DNA from: Prauserella salsuginis
Lineage (GTDB): Bacteria; Actinomycetota; Actinomycetes; Mycobacteriales; Pseudonocardiaceae
Reading direction: 5' to 3'
NCBI RefSeq assembly: GCF_024648885.1
Contig: NZ_JANBBF010000013.1
Location: 248,001 to 312,000, forward strand
DNA length: 64,000 nucleotides
In this document: positions 9,592 to 17,910 of the stretch, piece by piece
How positions within the stretch are numbered: the stretch's first letter is position 1
Layout: every line of letters starts with the position of its first letter
Translations under genes and position numbers: made by a program
The notes under the pieces: generated by a model
What the model saw: the letters and a program-made list of their open reading frames with translations, nothing else
Told to the model about the DNA's origin: nothing
Database searches by the model: none

Positions 9592-10679
9592 TGCGCGGAC
9601 TCACCGCACCACTGGTCAAACTCGGTGCCTTCATCGCCGTCACGGTGCTGGTCACGGGTGTGCTCGCGGTCAGCATCGCGAACATCAACCTGTCCGACAC
9701 CGTGACGTACAAGGCCCGCTTCACCGACGCGACGATGGTGATCCCCAACGACGACGTCCGGATCGCGGGCGTGCGCGTCGGCCAGGTCAGCTCCGTCGAG
9801 ATCGTGGACCGCAGGCTCGCCGAGGTGGAGTTCGAGATCGACGCCGCCCGCGAGCTGCCCGCGAACGTGCAGGCGTCGATCAAGTACCGCAACCTCGTCG
9901 GCCAGCGCTACATCGCGCTCGAACGCGCCGGCCAGGGCGAGGTGCAGCAGGCCGCGTACCAGGGCGGCGGCAATCAGCCGGGCGGCGGGAGTCCGCAGGG
10001 CACGCTGCAGCCGGGCGAGACGATCCCGCTGGATCAGACGACGCCCGCGCTGGACCTGAACGAACTGTTCAACGGGTTCAAGCCGTTGTTCCGGGCGCTG
10101 TCGCCGGACGACGTCAACAAGCTGTCGTACGAGATCATCCAGGTCCTGCAGGGCGAGGGCGGCACGGTCGAAAGCCTGCTGTCGCACACGGCGTCGCTGA
10201 CGACGAAGCTCGCCGAGAAGGACCAGGTGATCGGCCAGGTCATCGACAACTTGAACACGGTGCTGACGACGGTCAACGAACGCACGCCGCAGCTGGACCA
10301 GCTGATCGTGCGGCTGCAGAAGCTGGTGTCGGGACTGGCCAAGGACAAGGAGCCGATCGGGCAGTCGATCGACGCGCTCGGTGGGCTGGCGCAGACCACG
10401 GCGGGCCTGCTGAAGGAGGGCCGCGAGCCGCTGAAGCAGGACGTCAAGGCCCTCGGTGAGCTGGCAGGAAACCTCAACGACCAGGAACAGGTCGTCGAAC
10501 ACTTCATCCAGTTCCTGCCGGAGAAGGCCAAGCGGATGGCTGCGACCGCTGACTACGGCTCGTGGTTCAACTTCTACCTGTGCAGTGCGAGCGGCGACGT
10601 CCGGATCCCGGGGCTGATGTCCGAGCCCGTCAACGTGCCGATCGCGCCGGTCAATAGGGAGCGGTGCACCAGCGAATGA
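9591..10679 (+). CDS. mceB: Mce family protein, MceB position
   Basis: Second Mce subunit, 362 residues. It has a membrane anchor at about 8-30 (LGAFIAVTVLVTGVLAVSIA), an MCE domain about 38-110 (VTYKARFTDATMVIPNDDVRIAGVRVG, LVGQRYIALER) interrupted by a Gly/Gln-rich loop (about 118-140), then the helical tube-forming region. The C-terminal SWFNFYLC is a motif common to this position. The start overlaps the mceA stop by one base and the stop overlaps mceC (ATGA). Confidence 0.9.
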   Translation: MRGLTAPLVKLGAFIAVTVLVTGVLAVSIANINLSDTVTYKARFTDATMVIPNDDVRIAGVRVGQVSSVEIVDRRLAEVEFEIDAARELPANVQASIKYRNLVGQRYIALERAGQGEVQQAAYQGGGNQPGGGSPQGTLQPGETIPLDQTTPALDLNELFNGFKPLFRALSPDDVNKLSYEIIQVLQGEGGTVESLLSHTASLTTKLAEKDQVIGQVIDNLNTVLTTVNERTPQLDQLIVRLQKLVSGLAKDKEPIGQSIDALGGLAQTTAGLLKEGREPLKQDVKALGELAGNLNDQEQVVEHFIQFLPEKAKRMAATADYGSWFNFYLCSASGDVRIPGLMSEPVNVPIAPVNRERCTSE

Positions 10680-11662
10680 AGAGCTTCCAGAAGCGCAACC
10701 CGATCCCCATCGCGATCACCGGCATCATCGTGATCGTGCTCGGCATCGTGGCGGCGCTGAACACCGAGGACCTGCCACTCATCGGCGGTGGCACGACGTA
10801 TCAGGCCGAGTTCAGCGAGGCGGCCGGACTCAAGCCCGACGACGAGGTGCGCGTGGCCGGCGTGAAGGTCGGCAACGTCAGCGACGTCGAGCTCGACGGC
10901 GACCGGGTGAACGTGTCGTTCAAGGTGCGCGACGCCTGGCTGGGCGACCGCACCTCCGCGACGATCAAGATCAAGACGTTGCTGGGGCAGAAGTACGTGG
11001 CACTCGACCCGTTGGGGGAGAACCCGCTCGACCCGGGGTCGACGATCCCGCGCGAGCGCACCACGGCGCCCTACGACGTGCTCGAGGCGTTCCGCGACCT
11101 GTCCGGCACCGTCGACGAGGTCGACACCGACCAGCTGGCGCAGAGCTTCGACGTGCTGTCCGAGACGTTCTCCGACACGCCCGACGAGATGAGCGGCGCA
11201 TTGGACGGGCTGTCGAAGCTGTCGAACACCATCGCCAAGCGCGATCAGCAGCTCAAGAGCCTGCTGAAGAACACCAAGCAGATCTCGGGCACGCTCGCCG
11301 GCCGCGACGAGCAGCTGGTGAAGCTGATGGAGGACGGCTCGTCGCTGCTGGGTGAACTGCAGCGACGCAAGCAGGCCATCACCACGATGCTGCAGGGCAG
11401 TCAGGAGCTGTCGACGCAGCTGCGGGGCCTGGTCGCCGACAACAACGAGCAGATCGGCCCTGTGCTGAACAAGCTCGACCGGCTGACCGGCATGCTGCAA
11501 CGCAACGAGGAATCGTTGAGCGAGGGCATCCGCCAGTTCGCGCCGTTCGTCCGCGTCTTCAACAACACGATCGGCAACGGCCGCTGGTTCGACAACTACA
11601 TCTGCGGCTTCCTGCTCCCGTCCGTCGGTCCGGTGAACGAAGAGGGGTGCAACGTCAAATGA
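10676..11662 (+). CDS. mceC: Mce family protein, MceC position
   Basis: Third Mce subunit, 328 residues from the ATG at 10676, chosen because it forms the ATGA overlap seen at most junctions here; a GTG at 10664 would add four residues. It has a membrane anchor about 10-28 (PIAITGIIVIVLGIVAAL), an MCE domain (TYQAEFSEAAGLKPDDEVRVAGVKVG to LLGQKYVALDP) and helical repeats. The end has GRWFDNYICG, the counterpart of the MceB motif. Confidence 0.9.
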   Translation: MKSFQKRNPIPIAITGIIVIVLGIVAALNTEDLPLIGGGTTYQAEFSEAAGLKPDDEVRVAGVKVGNVSDVELDGDRVNVSFKVRDAWLGDRTSATIKIKTLLGQKYVALDPLGENPLDPGSTIPRERTTAPYDVLEAFRDLSGTVDEVDTDQLAQSFDVLSETFSDTPDEMSGALDGLSKLSNTIAKRDQQLKSLLKNTKQISGTLAGRDEQLVKLMEDGSSLLGELQRRKQAITTMLQGSQELSTQLRGLVADNNEQIGPVLNKLDRLTGMLQRNEESLSEGIRQFAPFVRVFNNTIGNGRWFDNYICGFLLPSVGPVNEEGCNVK

Positions 11663-12843
11663 TCACCACTCGATTCGGTCAGCGGCTCGCCCAGGGCGTC
11701 ACGATCGCCATCGTGCTCGCGCTCGTCGTCGCGGGCGGACTGTGGTGGACGCTCAAGGACGCGGGCAGCAAGCGGGTCAGCGCCTACTTCCCGAGCGCGA
11801 TCGGCCTGTATGAGGGCAACACCGTCCGCGTGCTCGGTGTCGAGATGGGTGAGGTCACGAACGTCGAGCCGCAGGGTGAGCGCGTGCTCGTGGAGATGAC
11901 CTACGACCGTGACGTGCAGATCCCGGCGGACGCGAAGGCGATCCTCGTGGCGCCGTCGCTGGTCTCGGACCGGTACGTGCAGCTCGCACCCGCCTACACC
12001 GGCGGTCCGACGCTCGACGCGGGCGCGACGATCAGCCAGGACCGCACCGAGGTGCCGCTCGAGGTCGACGAGCTCGCCGAGAGCCTCAGCCGGGTGTCCG
12101 AATCGCTCGGCCCGAACGGCGCCAACAAGAACGGTTCGCTGTCGGACCTGCTCGACACCTCCGCCGAGAACCTCGACGGCAACGGTAAGGCGCTGCACGA
12201 CACGATCACCGAGCTCGGCAAGGCCTCCGGCACGCTGTCGGGCAACTCGGGTGATCTGTTCGCCACGGTCGAGAACCTGGGGAAGCTGTCCACGACGCTC
12301 GCCGGCAGTGACCAGACGGTGCGCAGGTTCGAACAGCAGCTCGCCGACATCAGCGGCTACCTCTCGAGCGAGCGGGAGAACCTGTCGGCGACCGTCAAGC
12401 AGCTCGGCACGGCGCTGACCTCGGTCAAGGGGTTCGTCGAGAACAACAGGGGCAAGCTCAAGTCCAACGTGGACAAGCTGGCGAGTGTCACGCGGGTGCT
12501 CGTCGAACAGCGCGGCGCCCTCGCCGAGACGCTCGACATCGGTCCGCTGGCGCTGACGAACCTCGCCAACACCTACAACGCCTCGTCGGGAACCCTCGAC
12601 GCCAGGGCGAACCTCAACGAGCTCACGCAACCGCCGGCGACGATGGTGTGCAACCTGCTGAAGCAGACACCGGACGCGCTCGACGCCGTCGGCAACGTGT
12701 GCCAGGGCGTGGCCGACGTCGTGGACAACAACGTGCCGCTGCCGTCGTTGGCGCAGTCGGTGCACGCGCTGAACAACGGTGAGCTGCCGCCGCTGCCGCT
12801 CCCGATCACGCAGCAGGTGCTGTCCTCGGGAGGTGGCCAGTGA
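11659..12843 (+). CDS. mceD: Mce family protein, MceD position
   Basis: Fourth Mce subunit, 394 residues from the ATG at 11659 that overlaps the mceC stop (ATGA). It has a membrane anchor about 12-32 (VTIAIVLALVVAGGLWW), an MCE domain with SAYFPSAIGLYEGNTVRVLG and LVSDRYVQLAP, then a long Ser/Leu/Lys helical region. Two Cys near residues 332 and 350 (MVCNLL, NVCQG) are usual for this subunit. It ends with a GTGA overlap with the lipoprotein gene. Confidence 0.9.
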   Translation: MITTRFGQRLAQGVTIAIVLALVVAGGLWWTLKDAGSKRVSAYFPSAIGLYEGNTVRVLGVEMGEVTNVEPQGERVLVEMTYDRDVQIPADAKAILVAPSLVSDRYVQLAPAYTGGPTLDAGATISQDRTEVPLEVDELAESLSRVSESLGPNGANKNGSLSDLLDTSAENLDGNGKALHDTITELGKASGTLSGNSGDLFATVENLGKLSTTLAGSDQTVRRFEQQLADISGYLSSERENLSATVKQLGTALTSVKGFVENNRGKLKSNVDKLASVTRVLVEQRGALAETLDIGPLALTNLANTYNASSGTLDARANLNELTQPPATMVCNLLKQTPDALDAVGNVCQGVADVVDNNVPLPSLAQSVHALNNGELPPLPLPITQQVLSSGGGQ

Positions 12844-14054
12844 AGTTCCGCAAGCTGCTGTCCGCGGGTGCGGCCGCCACGATGCTCGCCGTGTCCGGCT
12901 GCGGGTTCTCCGGCGTGTACGACCTCCCGCTGCCGGGTGGCGCCGACCTGGGCGACGACCCGTACCGCGTGAAGGTGCAGTTCCGCGACGTCCTCGACCT
13001 CGTGCCGCAGTCCGGCGTCAAGGTCAACGAGGTGTCGGTGGGCAGGGTCGAGCAGATCGGCCTGGCCCGCGACGGGTGGACGGCCGAGGTCACGCTGCTG
13101 ATCAACAACGATGTCGAACTGCCGGCCAACGCGATCGCGAACCTGCGCCAGTCGAGCCTGCTCGGCGAGAAGTACGTCCAGCTGAGCCCTCCGGGCCAGG
13201 ATCCGGCCGAGGCCGAACTGGCCGAGGGCGACACGATCCCGGTGGAGCGCACCGACCGCAGCGTCGAGGTCGAGGAAGTGCTCGGCGCGCTGTCGATGCT
13301 GCTCAACGGCGGCGGCGTGGAACAGCTGAACAACATCACCAAGGAACTGAACACCGCGCTGTCCGGCAACGAGCAGGACGTCAAGGGCCTGCTGCGCAAC
13401 GCCAATCAGTTGGTGTCGGCGCTCGACGCACAGTCGGGCGACATCACCAGCGCATTGGACGGTCTGAACCGGCTGTCGATGAACTTGAAGGGGCAGAAGG
13501 ACCGCATCGCGGGTGCCATCGACAACCTGGGCCCCGGCCTGGAGGTCCTGGAGCAGCAGCGCGGCCAGCTGGTGACGATGCTGCAGGCGCTGAACCGCGT
13601 GTCCGGTGTCGCGACGAGGACGATCAACCAGAGCCAGGAGGACCTGGTTGCGAACCTGAAGTCGCTCATGCCGGTGCTGCGCAAGCTCGGTGAGGCGGGC
13701 TCGGACCTGCCGAAGGCGCTCGAACTGATGCTCAGCTACCCGTTCACCGACCAGGCCGTGAAGGGCGCCAAGGGCGACTACTTCAACCTCTACGTCGACC
13801 TGGATCTGGACCTGCAGGAAGTGCTGGCCAACCTCGGCCGCAGCAGGCAGAACCCGCTCCAGGACGCCTCGTTGCCGGGCAACCTCACGTCACCGCGAGA
13901 GGGAACCGGCGACAACCCGCCGCCGCTGCCGCTGGGCGAATCGTCCGGACAACCCGGGTCGCAGCAGTCCGGGGGCCAGGACGGGCGGACCTCGCAACAG
14001 TCGTCGTCGGGCGTCGAGGGGATCTTCGAGAGCCTGTCAGGGGGCGGTAGCTGA
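12840..14054 (+). CDS. mceE: Mce family lipoprotein, MceE position (LprN-like)
   Basis: Fifth Mce subunit, 404 residues from a GTG start in the GTGA overlap. Unlike its neighbours it has a lipoprotein signal peptide: basic start, hydrophobic core and lipobox VSGC with the acylated Cys at residue 21. The MCE domain follows (YRVKVQFRDVLDLVPQSGVKV, LLGEKYVQLSP) and then the helical region; the last ~90 residues are Pro/Gly/Ser/Gln-rich. MceE is the lipoprotein in characterised actinobacterial mce operons. Confidence 0.92.
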   Translation: MKFRKLLSAGAAATMLAVSGCGFSGVYDLPLPGGADLGDDPYRVKVQFRDVLDLVPQSGVKVNEVSVGRVEQIGLARDGWTAEVTLLINNDVELPANAIANLRQSSLLGEKYVQLSPPGQDPAEAELAEGDTIPVERTDRSVEVEEVLGALSMLLNGGGVEQLNNITKELNTALSGNEQDVKGLLRNANQLVSALDAQSGDITSALDGLNRLSMNLKGQKDRIAGAIDNLGPGLEVLEQQRGQLVTMLQALNRVSGVATRTINQSQEDLVANLKSLMPVLRKLGEAGSDLPKALELMLSYPFTDQAVKGAKGDYFNLYVDLDLDLQEVLANLGRSRQNPLQDASLPGNLTSPREGTGDNPPPLPLGESSGQPGSQQSGGQDGRTSQQSSSGVEGIFESLSGGGS

Positions 14055-15316
14055 TGCTGGTGCGCAAGACCAAGATCCAGCTCGTGGTGTTCGTGATCAT
14101 CTCGGTGGTCGCCGTCGTGTACGCGCTCGTGCGGTTCACCGACGTCGAGGAGACCTTCGGTCAGGGCGGCTACAGCGTGCAGCTGCAGCTGGCCGAGTCC
14201 GGCGGGATCTTCACCGGTGCCGAGGTGACCTACCGCGGCTTCAACATCGGTACCGTCGGCCCACTGAGCCTGACCGAGGACGGCACCGAGGCCGAGCTGG
14301 ACATCGAAGCGGACGCGCCGCCCGTGCCCGCCGATCTGAAGGCCGTCGTGGCGAACCGGTCCGCGGTCGGTGAGCAGTACGTCGACCTGCAGCCGCGGAG
14401 TTCCGGTGGACCGTTCCTGGAGGCCGGTTCGGTCATCGACTCGCGGAACGCGACCACGCCCGTGCCGACGGAGAAACTGATCGGCGATCTGTCGTCGCTG
14501 GCCAAGTCGGTGCCGACCGATTCGCTGCGCACCGTCGTCGACGAGTCCTACGACGCGTTCAACGGCACCGGCCGCGACCTGCAGCAGCTGATGGACACCA
14601 CGCAGGAGTTCACGAAGGTGGCCTCCGAGCATGTTCCGCAGACGGTGGAGCTGCTTGACTCGGGCACGAAGGTGCTGCGCACGCAGAACGAGATGGCCGG
14701 GTCGATGCGCTCGTTCAGTCGCGACCTGCGCAAGCTGTCGCAGACGCTGAAGGACTCCGACGCCGACGTCCGCAAGCTCGTCGACGTCGCTCCGCAGGTC
14801 GGCGACCAGGTGCAGCGGGTGCTGGCCGAGACCGGTCCGGGCCTGTCGGCGCTCACGGCGAATCTGCTGACGACGTCGAACCTGCTGGTCCCCCGGCAGG
14901 ACGGGCTGGAGATGATGTTCATCGCCTACCCGATGGTGACCGGCGGCGCCTACTCGGTCACACCCGGTGACGGCACCGCGCACCTCGGCCTCGCGCTGAA
15001 CCTGTTCAACCCGCCGTCATGCACCAAGGGCTACCGTTCGCCCGACGAGTACCGTCCCGGCAACGACACCTCCGAGCGGGATCCCAAGGGCGATGCGTAC
15101 TGTGCCGAGCCGGTCGGCAGCCCGATCAACGTGCGCGGTTCGCAGAACGCGCCGTACCACGGCGTCCCGGTCAAGCCGAGCCAGCAACAGCTGGAGGAGA
15201 ACTCGACGCGGGACGAGGAGGAGCTGGCCTCGCTGCGCGGCACCCCCGGCGTGGCGGGCAGCCCGGGGCTCGACATCACGAGCCTCGACCAGCTCGCAGG
15301 CCTGGCCCGGCCGTGA
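14054..15316 (+). CDS. mceF: Mce family protein, MceF position
   Basis: Sixth and last Mce subunit, 420 residues. It has a membrane anchor about 7-24 (IQLVVFVIISVVAVVYALV), an MCE domain (GYSVQLQLAESGGIFTGAEVTYRGF, AVGEQYVDLQP), a helical region, and a longer C-terminal domain with two Cys (PPSCTKGY, DAYCAEP). It starts one base inside the mceE stop (TGATG). A 54-base gap then leads to the first Mce-associated gene. Confidence 0.9.
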   Translation: MLVRKTKIQLVVFVIISVVAVVYALVRFTDVEETFGQGGYSVQLQLAESGGIFTGAEVTYRGFNIGTVGPLSLTEDGTEAELDIEADAPPVPADLKAVVANRSAVGEQYVDLQPRSSGGPFLEAGSVIDSRNATTPVPTEKLIGDLSSLAKSVPTDSLRTVVDESYDAFNGTGRDLQQLMDTTQEFTKVASEHVPQTVELLDSGTKVLRTQNEMAGSMRSFSRDLRKLSQTLKDSDADVRKLVDVAPQVGDQVQRVLAETGPGLSALTANLLTTSNLLVPRQDGLEMMFIAYPMVTGGAYSVTPGDGTAHLGLALNLFNPPSCTKGYRSPDEYRPGNDTSERDPKGDAYCAEPVGSPINVRGSQNAPYHGVPVKPSQQQLEENSTRDEEELASLRGTPGVAGSPGLDITSLDQLAGLARP

Positions 15317-15370
15317 GCCGGTCAGGGCGACAAACAGCAAGCTGACACGACCGCAATACCCTGGAGCGTT

Positions 15371-16237
15371 ATGAGTTCGGACGAGCCGGAGAAGGCCCGC
15401 GCCACCGGCGAGACGGAAGACGGCACCGGCGCGGCCGGGGCCGACGTTCCGGGGACCGCGGACGGCGACGTCGACGGTGCGGAAACGGTGGCGGCCTCGG
15501 AGTCGGCGGAGTCGTCCGCCGACTCGGCGGCGGAGAAGCCGGCCGACACCGACGGCGATGACGACGTCGACAGCGGTGCCGACGATGGTGTCGCCGACGA
15601 CGGCACCGAGGGCGACAGCACCGAGGGCGGCAGCACCGAGGGCGGCAGCACCGAGGGCGACGGCACCGAGGGCGACGGCACCGAGGCCGAGGACGAGGCC
15701 GAGGAGGGCCGGTCGGTGCCGCCGCGCTGGGCACTGCTGGGTGCGGCCGCGTTCGCGACGGCCGCGTTCATCGTGGCGGCGGTGTTCGGCGTGTGGTGGC
15801 TGGTGAGCGCGACCGGGGACGACGCCGAGGTCGCCGCGCAGCGGCAGGACGTCACGCGCGTCGCCGGACAGGCCGTCACGGCGTTCACCGAACTCGACCA
15901 CACGAAGCTGGACGAGTACTTCAGCAGGCAGAAGGAACTCAGCACCGGCGAGCTGGCAAACCAGATCCAGCAGGCCGAGAAGACCTATCGCGAGGCGATC
16001 ACCAAGGCGAAGTCGAAGGTGACCACGACCGTCCACGACGTCGCCGTCAGTGAGCTGAACGACCGCGAGGGCAAGGCGAGTGCCATCGTCGCCGCGAGCG
16101 CCGACATCAAGCGCGGCGACCAGGAGGGCATGAAGACCATGCGACTCGAGGTGCAGCTTTCGCGGGACGGCGAGGACGGCCCGTGGAAGGTGTCGCAGAT
16201 CGGCGACGTGCCCGTCACCGGCGGCGGCCAGCAGTAA
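15371..16237 (+). CDS. Mce-associated membrane protein 1
   Basis: The 288-residue protein has the layout of actinobacterial Mce-associated (Mas) proteins: an acidic disordered N-terminus (about 1-115), one membrane helix (WALLGAAAFATAAFIVAAVFGVWWLV, about 118-143) and an outer domain of ~140 residues of the NTF2-like shape proposed for Mas proteins (QAVTAFTELDHTKLDEYFSRQ ... VQLSRDGEDGPWKVSQIGDVP). Residues ~75-105 are a Ser/Gly-Thr-Glu-Gly repeat from a 15-base tandem repeat (15602-15690). It probably stabilises the Mce complex; function is inferred from family and position. Confidence 0.82.
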   Translation: MSSDEPEKARATGETEDGTGAAGADVPGTADGDVDGAETVAASESAESSADSAAEKPADTDGDDDVDSGADDGVADDGTEGDSTEGGSTEGGSTEGDGTEGDGTEAEDEAEEGRSVPPRWALLGAAAFATAAFIVAAVFGVWWLVSATGDDAEVAAQRQDVTRVAGQAVTAFTELDHTKLDEYFSRQKELSTGELANQIQQAEKTYREAITKAKSKVTTTVHDVAVSELNDREGKASAIVAASADIKRGDQEGMKTMRLEVQLSRDGEDGPWKVSQIGDVPVTGGGQQ

Positions 16238-16292
16238 GCGCATCGCCCGGCGCCCACGAACCGCGCAGCAGCGCCCAGAACGGAGTCCTACC

Positions 16293-17525
16293 GTGTCACC
16301 GAACCGTCGTAAGCCCACCCCGCAGCAGCGGCCGACGCCGACGCGCCGTCCCAAGGTCGCGGGCCTGCGCAAGCCGGGTTCCACCGAGGACGTGGAGACA
16401 TCTGAGCAGGCCGGGGCCGCCGACACCACCGACACCACCGACGCCGCAGACGCCGCAGACGCCGCAGACGCCGCAGACACCACCGACACCGCGGAGGCCG
16501 CTGAAGCGGGCCAGTCCGCCGGGGCCGGCGACGCGGGTGGCGCCGGTCGAGCGGGGCGCGGTGCGTCGGCGGCATCGGAGCCGGAGGACGAGACGGGCCC
16601 GGTCGGTGACCGCGACAGTGACAGCACCGACAGTGACAGCGCCGGCGAGGACAGCACCGACAGTGACAGCGCCGGCGAGGACAGCGCCGGCGAGGACGCG
16701 GGGAAGCCGGCGCCGAGGCCGGGGCCGCGCCGGAAGGCCAAGGACGACGGGCGTGCGAAGCCGGCGAGTCTCGACGAGGCCGAGAGCATCGACGCCGAAG
16801 AGCCGGGAACGCCCGCGGTCGCGACGTCGGCACGCGGCAAGAACGGTAAGGGCGGCAAGGGCGGTACCTCGCGCAGGCGGCCGGGATACGCCGTGCTCGC
16901 GGTGCTGGTGGTCGCGGGCCTGCTGTTGGCGGGCGCCGCGGTGTTCTTCCAGATCAAGGGCAGTGAGGCGCGCGCGGCGACGTCGAACTCCGCACTGGTC
17001 GACGGTCCGGCCACGGCGGAGGTGAAGGAGGCGATGGGGAAGGCGGCCGAGCGCCTGTTCTCCATCGACCACAACAACCTCGACAAGACCGAGAAGGCCG
17101 CCGACGAGCTGCTGGCCGGTGGTGAGGTCAAGCAGAAGTACGACGCGCTCATGGGCGAGATCAAGCGGCTCGCGCCGGAGCAGAAGATCGTCGTCACGGT
17201 GCACGCCACGCGCAGCGCGGTCGTCAATCTCGACGACGAGCGCGCACGGGTCATGGTGTTCATCGACCAGGCGGCCACGCGGCCGTCCGACGAGCAGCCC
17301 GCCGTGGGCGGCGCGGCGATGTGGCTGGAGACACAGAAGCAGGGCGACACGTGGAAGGTGACCAACCTCGACACGTACGCCGCGCAGCAGCCGGCGCCCG
17401 CACCCGGACAGTCGCAGGACCCGTCCGGCGCGCCGCTGCCGGGAGATGGCCAGCAGGGCGGCCAGAACGGTGGTCAGCAGGGTGGTCAGGACGGCCAGAA
17501 CGGCGGTGAGCAGGGCGGGAACTGA
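16293..17525 (+). CDS. Mce-associated membrane protein 2
   Basis: Same architecture as the preceding gene, 410 residues from a GTG preceded by GGAG. A ~190-residue acidic N-terminus contains a 9-base tandem repeat (about 16438-16480, Asp-Ala-Ala) and a Ser-Asp/Ala-Gly-Glu-Asp repeat (16610-16695); then a basic patch (KNGKGGKGGTSRRRPG), one membrane helix (YAVLAVLVVAGLLLAGAAVFFQI) and an outer domain ending in a Gly/Gln/Asn-rich tail. The Arg/Pro-rich start (MSPNRRKPTPQQRPTPTRRPK) suggests cytoplasmic membrane contact. It is the last gene of the mce operon. Confidence 0.82.
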   Translation: MSPNRRKPTPQQRPTPTRRPKVAGLRKPGSTEDVETSEQAGAADTTDTTDAADAADAADAADTTDTAEAAEAGQSAGAGDAGGAGRAGRGASAASEPEDETGPVGDRDSDSTDSDSAGEDSTDSDSAGEDSAGEDAGKPAPRPGPRRKAKDDGRAKPASLDEAESIDAEEPGTPAVATSARGKNGKGGKGGTSRRRPGYAVLAVLVVAGLLLAGAAVFFQIKGSEARAATSNSALVDGPATAEVKEAMGKAAERLFSIDHNNLDKTEKAADELLAGGEVKQKYDALMGEIKRLAPEQKIVVTVHATRSAVVNLDDERARVMVFIDQAATRPSDEQPAVGGAAMWLETQKQGDTWKVTNLDTYAAQQPAPAPGQSQDPSGAPLPGDGQQGGQNGGQQGGQDGQNGGEQGGN

Positions 17526-17528
17526 TTC

Positions 17529-17580
17529 GGCTCGCTCCGGCGGCCGGACTGCCATACCGGTGGTCCGGCTGTCCAGAGCC
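17529..17580 (+). terminator. Hairpin ending the mce operon
   Basis: GCCGGAC (17543-17549) pairs with GTCCGGC (17563-17569) and an outer GGCTC/GAGCC pair (17529-17533, 17576-17580) extends the structure. There is no T run, common for high-GC actinomycetes. Confidence 0.6.
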
Positions 17581-17745
17581 GGGCACAGGTGATCTATTTC
17601 GTACTCGTCCGCCAGGCGCAACCGGCGTGTGAATGCTTGACTCAGCGCTCACGGGGGTTCACGCTTACAGGCAATGGCGAGCCTTGCGGGAGGCGAGCCG
17701 GAGACGAGCGAACGAGGCTGGGCCCCACGTCTTGGGCGTGCCCCC

Positions 17746-17775
17746 TCGACAACTCGCCGTCTTCCGGGCTAGACT
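17746..17775 (+). promoter_or_regulatory. rpoBC promoter
   Basis: TCGACA (17746-17751), an 18-base spacer and TAGACT (17770-17775) match the sigma-A pattern. Transcription would start near 17782, leaving a leader of about 130 bases before the TTG start of rpoB. The rest of the 17526-17910 gap holds only the mce terminator and this leader. Confidence 0.65.
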
Positions 17776-17910
17776 GCTTCTTTGCGCTGCCCACTTTCAG
17801 GCTGCCCATTCGTGGTAGCTAGGATGGTCGGCACTACCGCACCCTTGACAGTTCGTGTTGCTCGTCGCTACGCGGCTGCTCAACCGCTTATGTCCCCGGA
17901 AGGACGCATC

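Noticed and set aside
15602-15690. CRISPR-like repeat
   Set aside because: 15-base in-frame tandem repeats without spacers inside a gene, so protein low complexity rather than an array.
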